Positions 59,243 to 64,000 of a DNA stretch of 64,000 nucleotides are shown here, in pieces. How positions within the stretch are numbered: the stretch's first letter is position 1; every line of letters starts with the position of its first letter. The notes beneath the pieces were generated by a model. It was not told the origin of the DNA, did not search any database, and worked only from the letters and a program-made list of their open reading frames with translations. The translations under genes were made by a program, and so were the position numbers. The DNA lies in contig CM022669.1 in NCBI GenBank assembly GCA_012295275.1, positions 3,906,494 to 3,970,493 on the forward strand, in the 5' to 3' direction. The DNA comes from Chrysomallon squamiferum. Its lineage: Eukaryota; Mollusca; Gastropoda; Neomphalida; Peltospiridae.

Positions 59243-59706
59243 ACTGCTTGGGAAGAGCAGAGAAATAGTTGTACATTTTTAAAAGATCCTACAATTTCAT
59301 GGCGCACCACACTGGTAAAAACGAGAGAGAAATTAAAATGGCGTCTGGCCCAGTCCGCGCTGCTGGTTTTATTATTTATAGACGTTTAAAGGGAGATATC
59401 CAGTATTTGCTTCTACGAACGTCGTATGGTCAACATGACTGGACTCCACCAAAAGGTTAAAAACATGTATTTATATACCTCTCTGTAAATTATGTGCCAG
59501 TTTTTGTATGTAAATATAAAACCGCGACAATGACACATTTTTGGAGGTATAAATAGTGATCTAAGTCAAATCGTACCATATTTGTTTAGCCATGTAGACA
59601 TTTCGTCCCATATAATTTTCACATTGCAGACTTGAGTGTCATGTCAAATTAAATAAATCTTTAATAGATAATATTGTGAATATCATTATTTCATTTTTTT
59701 AATTAA

Positions 59707-59756
<50 letters not shown>

Positions 59757-60071
59757 GTTCAGAAATAATATAATAGTTTGGGGAATGATAAAACAATTTA
59801 TTTTATTTAGAAAAGAAAAAAAAAGAAAAAAGAACAAAACGCAAACAAACAAATGACTATTATTATTATTGATCATTCATTATTATTAATTTTGATTATT
59901 TTATAATTGTTGATATTATTGAATTATTCATTGTTGTTGTTATTACTGAATCATTCATTAAATGTATTATCATTGTCTGATTGTTATTACTGTGAATATT
60001 TTATCATTGTTATTGTTGTTGTCACTATCATCATTATCATCATCAACATCATCATCATCATCATCATCATC

Positions 60072-60127
<56 letters not shown>

Positions 60128-60647
60128 CCAGGTCATGTTGATCCTGGAGAAGATGAGTACCAAACTGCAGTACGGGAAACAGAAGAGGAAGCTGGGCTGA
60201 AGGCAGATGACCTCAGAGTACACAGAGAGTTTGAAAACACACTCAGCTACCAAGTGAAAGGCTCACCAAAGACCGTGGTGTACTGGCTGGCTGAGATAAA
60301 AGACTCTCAGAAGCCTGTAACTCTCTCACGTGAGCACTGTGACTACAAATGGGTGGCATTACAGGATGCTTGTGAACTTGCTAAATACAAAGACTTGCAA
60401 CAGCTGTTGAAACAAGCTGAAGATTTTCTCAGAAACTCACAGAAGTAACTGTTCTGAGACTATAGAATGATTTTATTTATAAAAATTGTTTTAATTATTT
60501 ATTTATAATATCATTCAAGGTGCTGATTGTATAAGCAGTTACATCTGCCATAAAACAGCAAAGATTTGATATACACATATCCATAGCAAATGTTTGGTGT
60601 TAGTCTCACTGAAGATCTATTTGTAAGAACTTTTCTTTTTTTCTCGA
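59243..60647. repeat. Partial segmental repeat unit B3
   Basis: Third copy of the left end of unit B, containing NUDT2 and its first 200 bp of 3' flank. Homology to B1/B2 ends at 60647 (...TTTCTCGA). It carries an 18-bp insertion near 59548-59566 that the other copies lack. Confidence 0.95.
59338..60448 (+). CDS. NUDT2: NUDT2, bis(5'-nucleosyl)-tetraphosphatase (asymmetrical), copy 3
   Basis: Open two-exon copy, 59338-59455 and 60132-60448, 144 residues, with an intact Nudix box. Relative to copy 2 it has Arg for Glu in YLLL[R/E]TSYG (CGA for GAA) and Cys for Arg in EH[C/R]DYKW, and like copy 1 it has Glu in DACELAKY. The R-to-C change lies next to a conserved Tyr-Trp segment of the family and might affect function. 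The gene is truncated only in its 3' flank: 199 bp after the stop, the unit ends at the junction with A', so the polyadenylation signal may come from new sequence. Confidence 0.93.
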
Positions 60648-60852
60648 AAAAATTACAACTGAAAAACAAAAAGAAAGGTAAATAAAATCCAAGTTTGTAC
60701 ATAAGCAGAATAGTTAATTATTTTATTTTATTTTTATTAATTAATAATGTTCTCCTTTAACTGTAGAACGGAGAATCCCTCTTCCCACTGTAGTTTCTGA
60801 TTAAGTGTTACGTTTTGCGAATATCAAAAAAAAAATAAATAAATAAAATAAA

Positions 60853-60897
<45 letters not shown>

Positions 60898-61546
60898 AAT
60901 AAATAAAAATTAATAAAAAGTTAATGGAGCAGATATCTGTGTCTGTGTTTGTAGAAATCAAAAACACAGGAAGGTGGAATGATGTGAACAAGAGGTCAAA
61001 TATACACATTTGTAGTGTTCATTACTGATTCAGATTAATAATATTATTCAGTTTAAATGGTTATTCATTTATGTTTTATTTGTGTTTCTTTTTACTGGAT
61101 AATGGCTCGTTTACCCAGAATTAGGACGGGTTTTAAAAATATATCAAATTATGTTTACGTTCCAATGAACTAGTGATAAAAAATATTTCGAAATTATGTT
61201 TTGTAAAACGTCCTCAAGTATGTCTTTCGTTCGGAATACGTCGGCCAGTTACGATTCTTCAATTGGCTGGTTGCATCGGCCGAGGAGTTCCGAAAATGGA
61301 AAACACATAATTTATGGAGGTTACCTTATAAAATGTTCTACCAGAAGATTTCTGATAAAGATACAAATTAAAAGTGAATCCTTCAATACGGTAGTTCACT
61401 TCAGTACATGTTATAGTTACATTTTATTTATTTTTTAGAATTATTATTATTACATCATTTTATTGCAGTTTATTTAATTGGCCAATGAGCAATTCACCTA
61501 GACGAATTCAGTTGTTGAAATGTAAAACGTAATTATTATTATCGTA
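60449..61546. other. NUDT2 copy 3 flank, junction and start of A'
   Basis: Holds the junction, an ATA/TAAA array at about 60837-60907, and a plus-strand frame at 61196-61438 conserved with 18955-19146 (unknown status). No recognised gene. Confidence 0.4.
60644..60654. other. Duplication junction between B3 and A'
   Basis: Unit-B homology ends at 60647 and block-A homology (equal to 18393) begins at 60651; three A residues lie between. There is no long shared sequence at the join, so end-joining or a mis-assembly is more likely than homologous recombination. Confidence 0.85.
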
Positions 61547-61882
61547 ATGGCGTCCGAACGATTGAAAAGATTGAACTTGGAAGTAAATTATATGTCAAGG
61601 CCTATGGTATTCAGGTTAACCACAAACAGAGAAGGCAGGTCTATTAAATTAAACCTTAATCATTGTTATGTAGTCGGAGTTGTGGACAAAATAAAGATTA
61701 GATACTGCCACTTGCTATTGTTGATCAAGAAACATGGAGTGCAGTTTGTTGCATTATCACAGTACGGCAGTGACAGAAAACAATCAACGGTTTGTCATTT
61801 GGAAACAAAGTTGATCAAATGTCTGATGAAATCACGTAATTATTCTGTCAGCCTCTCAGTCTGTTGTAAATTGAATGTCTAA
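61547..61882 (+). CDS. Unknown 111-aa ORF, intact right copy
   Basis: Single-exon open frame from ATG 61547 (good context, GTAATGG) to TAA 61880-61882, Lys/Arg-rich at the N terminus (MASERLKRLNLEVNYMSRP). The centre is rich in beta-formers and the C terminus contains several Cys. There is no signal peptide or membrane segment. The sequence is conserved between two diverged duplicates apart from a 7-bp indel that breaks the left copy. No family was recognised. It may be a small intracellular protein or an exon of a larger gene. It lies convergent to CTC1, about 0.9 kb from its last exon. Confidence 0.45.
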   Translation: MASERLKRLNLEVNYMSRPMVFRLTTNREGRSIKLNLNHCYVVGVVDKIKIRYCHLLLLIKKHGVQFVALSQYGSDRKQSTVCHLETKLIKCLMKSRNYSVSLSVCCKLNV

Positions 61883-62783
61883 CATTCAATTTTTGTCTTA
61901 TCAGAAATTTGGATGTTAAATTAGTTAATCATAATGATAATGCCTCGAATATAAATGATACTACATGTAACAATCAATTTTCTAGTACTGTCATTTATTA
62001 ATTTAAATAACATTTATGGCTGTGAAGGAAAACTAAATATTTAAAATTGACAATATATATATATATATACATTGTTATTATTTATTTTATTAATTTTTTT
62101 AATAATATATGCATTATTTTATATTGAAATGCTGCTTTCCAATAACTGTCATAATACATATCAACAAAAAAAAACCCAACTCCATCTACAGTAATCAACA
62201 ATAATATATATTTACTTCTATATATATATATATATCTTTCTACTAATGCTAAAAAAAAAGTACAGATACATATTTAAATAAAACAAGTTTAATTTTTAAG
62301 GTATTTCATTTTAATTACACCAGCTAAAAAGAGAGAAAAAAGTAAAAATACCTGTATAAATAATAACAGTCGGGTTTAATGTACTAAGTTTTAGTCAGAT
62401 TACACTTATTATGACAAAATATGTAATTCACTTATTTAAGAAATGTAATAAATCATACAGTAACTGAAATAAGAAAATTGCAGTTCCCCTATTAGTTCAT
62501 TTTACCTTGGTTAAATTTTATAAAATGTATATAAATAAGTTGTTTGATTATTTGTAACTCTTAAACCAAACCTTTAAGATGGAAAAACATCTAAATATAT
62601 CCTGCATTTCTTCTGACTTACATTTATTTGTTATTTAAGTGGCATTTAAATGTTTTATATGAATGTTATTTAATTATTACTCTTAATTATAATCAATATG
62701 TCAGCCAAAACAAAAACATAATAACTTGAAAGTGTGAAAAAGAATTTTCTTAGACTGCCAGAGATACAGTCTAAGTCTTGTTT
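61883..62783. other. Spacer between the unknown ORF and CTC1 3' end, copy A'
   Basis: AT-rich, with a short (TA)n at about 62050-62069 and 62221-62235. It lacks the low-complexity insert of about 275 bp present in block A. Nothing coding seen. Confidence 0.6.
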
Positions 62784-63460
62784 TCAGAAAATAATGTGAT
62801 CTAATTTTTCCTCTTCAATATTCAGACACTCAAGTTGAAGATATGGATGACATCGTGTTTCAAAAGTTGCAAGTCCTGTAGTGATGGTTTTTAACAAAAA
62901 TTCTGAAAATAAAACAAATATATAAAATTAACATTAAAAAGTAAGTAAAAATAATGTAATATTAAATAGAAACAACTGGAAACGTAATAAAATGCATCAG
63001 ATTAAATTATTGTGAAGATTTACTGTTTCATATACTTAGTGAATTGCCTAATTGTAGTTTGTGATTGGTACAAAAAAACAAAACAAAAAACATGTTATGT
63101 GATCCCAAACTTATTCCAAACATCTTGAGGTTAATCAACTTGTAATTATAAACTTGTTAAATAATTTGTTATCTACATGTCCGTAAATATCATTAATTAA
63201 TTATCAGATCTGAACTTTATCATTATAAAATGGAATGTGACATATGAATTGAATTATTAAAAAAACAACCAAGGGACTTGATATGGCACAACATATGACA
63301 CAAAATAAAATATGTCATGGTTAACACTTAAGAATTATACATGAAGAATATTTAGAGAATAATTAAAAATGCTGCAACAAAAATTAAGATTTAAAATCAG
63401 CAGTTTTGTATTTTGTTTTAAAAAAGAATATAAAAACAAAAATAAAATTAAATTAAAAAA

Positions 63461-63495
<35 letters not shown>

Positions 63496-63940
63496 CAACA
63501 ACAATAATAAAATATGTTATAAAATTTTTCAAAAAAATTAATAAAGAAATAAATATCTTAAAATTACATAGCTTAAAATATTAAAACACTGCCCCCACTC
63601 TGTCAGAATAATTAATTTTCAATGTATGTAATAAAATACCTTGTAAGGTACTATAGAATATGTATATAAGACGAAAAAAAAGAAAATGTGCATCTTATGG
63701 CACTGTAAAATGTTTAAAAATTTAATAAAAGCTTGGTAAGTTATTAAAACAACCATAGGACACATTTTTACTGAAGTAATATGGCAGAGTGAAAGGTAAC
63801 GCACCATCTATTGTCAAGTTGTTGATATTCATTGATCCACGCTTAACTCTCATGTAAACACATCTTTTCACTTGGAAGCTGTCACAAAGCAGCATAAGAA
63901 AACTTTTCACAGGTGAATCAACTTGATTATATCCAGAAAA
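62784..63940 (-). CDS. CTC1: CTC1 last two exons, right copy (5' part outside the window)
   Basis: Terminal exon 62784-62902 (stop TGA 62784-62786; RCHPYLQLECLNIEEEKLD) and penultimate exon 63805-63940 (FLMLLCDSFQVKRCVYMRVK). The penultimate exon is 136 bp and joins the terminal exon in phase (GAT G/AA), whereas in block A it is 137 bp and shifted. So this copy could be functional at its 3' end. The segment corresponds to the C terminus of human CTC1 (HVNPRLRLSCLSIRES). The two visible terminal-exon differences from A are both synonymous (CTA/CTT Leu, TAC/TAT Tyr). Upstream exons would lie beyond 64000. Confidence 0.8.
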
Positions 63941-64000
63941 CTATAAATAAAGCACCAATATTAGCAATGAGTGGGTGTGTTTATGCATGTGCATGTGTGT

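Larger units (their letters stand above)
60651..64000. repeat. Segmental duplication block A' (right copy, runs off the window)
   Basis: Homologous to 18393 to about 22095. Divergence is visibly higher than between B1 and B2: many substitutions, short indels, and a gap of about 275 bp relative to A (A 20410-20700 against A' near 62635). It contains the intact unknown ORF and the last two CTC1 exons. Confidence 0.93.

Noticed and set aside
61547-61882. Identification of the unknown ORF as TEN1, a CTC1 partner
   Set aside because: A YGSDRKQ stretch loosely recalls a TEN1 segment and the neighbour is CTC1, but strand order and the rest of the sequence do not match; too weak to call.

Overview
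The window is a eukaryotic, animal genome segment: AT-rich, packed with di-, tri- and tetranucleotide microsatellites, with short coding exons bounded by GT/AG splice sites and no operons. The receptor family and the general look of the DNA suggest a mollusc or another lophotrochozoan; I cannot name a species. Family assignments rest on motifs and on remembered similarity, not on a database search.

Layout. (1) 1-6227: AT-rich DNA with microsatellites and a decayed minisatellite; no exon recognised. (2) 6228-16276: two tandem alpha-type nicotinic acetylcholine receptor-like genes on the plus strand, with the same exon pattern, patchy near-identity and one 1-bp frameshift each. (3) 16277-18392: spacer. 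(4) Block A, 18393-28190: a small ORF of unknown function and, on the minus strand, the 3' half of CTC1 (CST telomere/replication complex) with several stops and frameshifts. (5) A gap of exactly 200 N, 28191-28390. (6) Block B, a 15.4-kb unit present twice in direct orientation (B1 28391-43750, B2 43751-59242). It holds NUDT2 (+), a secreted EGF-domain protein (+), the intact 5' exons of CTC1 (-) and an EXD1-like piRNA-pathway gene (-), which is head-to-head with the next NUDT2. A third partial unit B3 (59243-60647) carries NUDT2 only. (7) A sharp junction at 60647/60651 leads into A' (60651-64000), a second, diverged copy of the left part of block A, in which the unknown ORF and the last CTC1 exons are open.

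Reading. The B3-to-A' junction is what a head-to-tail duplication of a segment running from 18393 to the NUDT2 3' flank would leave. The near-identity of B1 and B2, their homopolymer and microsatellite differences, the frameshifts concentrated in B1, and the contig end at the 200-N gap also fit uncollapsed haplotypes or a mis-join. CTC1 is the most informative gene: its 5' exons in B are clean and phase-consistent, while its 3' exons in A are damaged and lie beyond NUDT2, the EGF gene and the gap. It is either a host gene with two nested genes or a gene broken by rearrangement.

Functionally the genes are unrelated house-keeping, germline and signalling genes: ligand-gated channels, Ap4A hydrolysis (NUDT2), telomere replication (CTC1), piRNA biogenesis (EXD1-like) and a secreted EGF protein. 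Shared regulation is suggested only by the EXD1/NUDT2 divergent promoter, which contains a perfect CRE, and by an E2F-like site at the CTC1 5' end. No tRNA, rRNA, CRISPR array or intact transposon was recognised.
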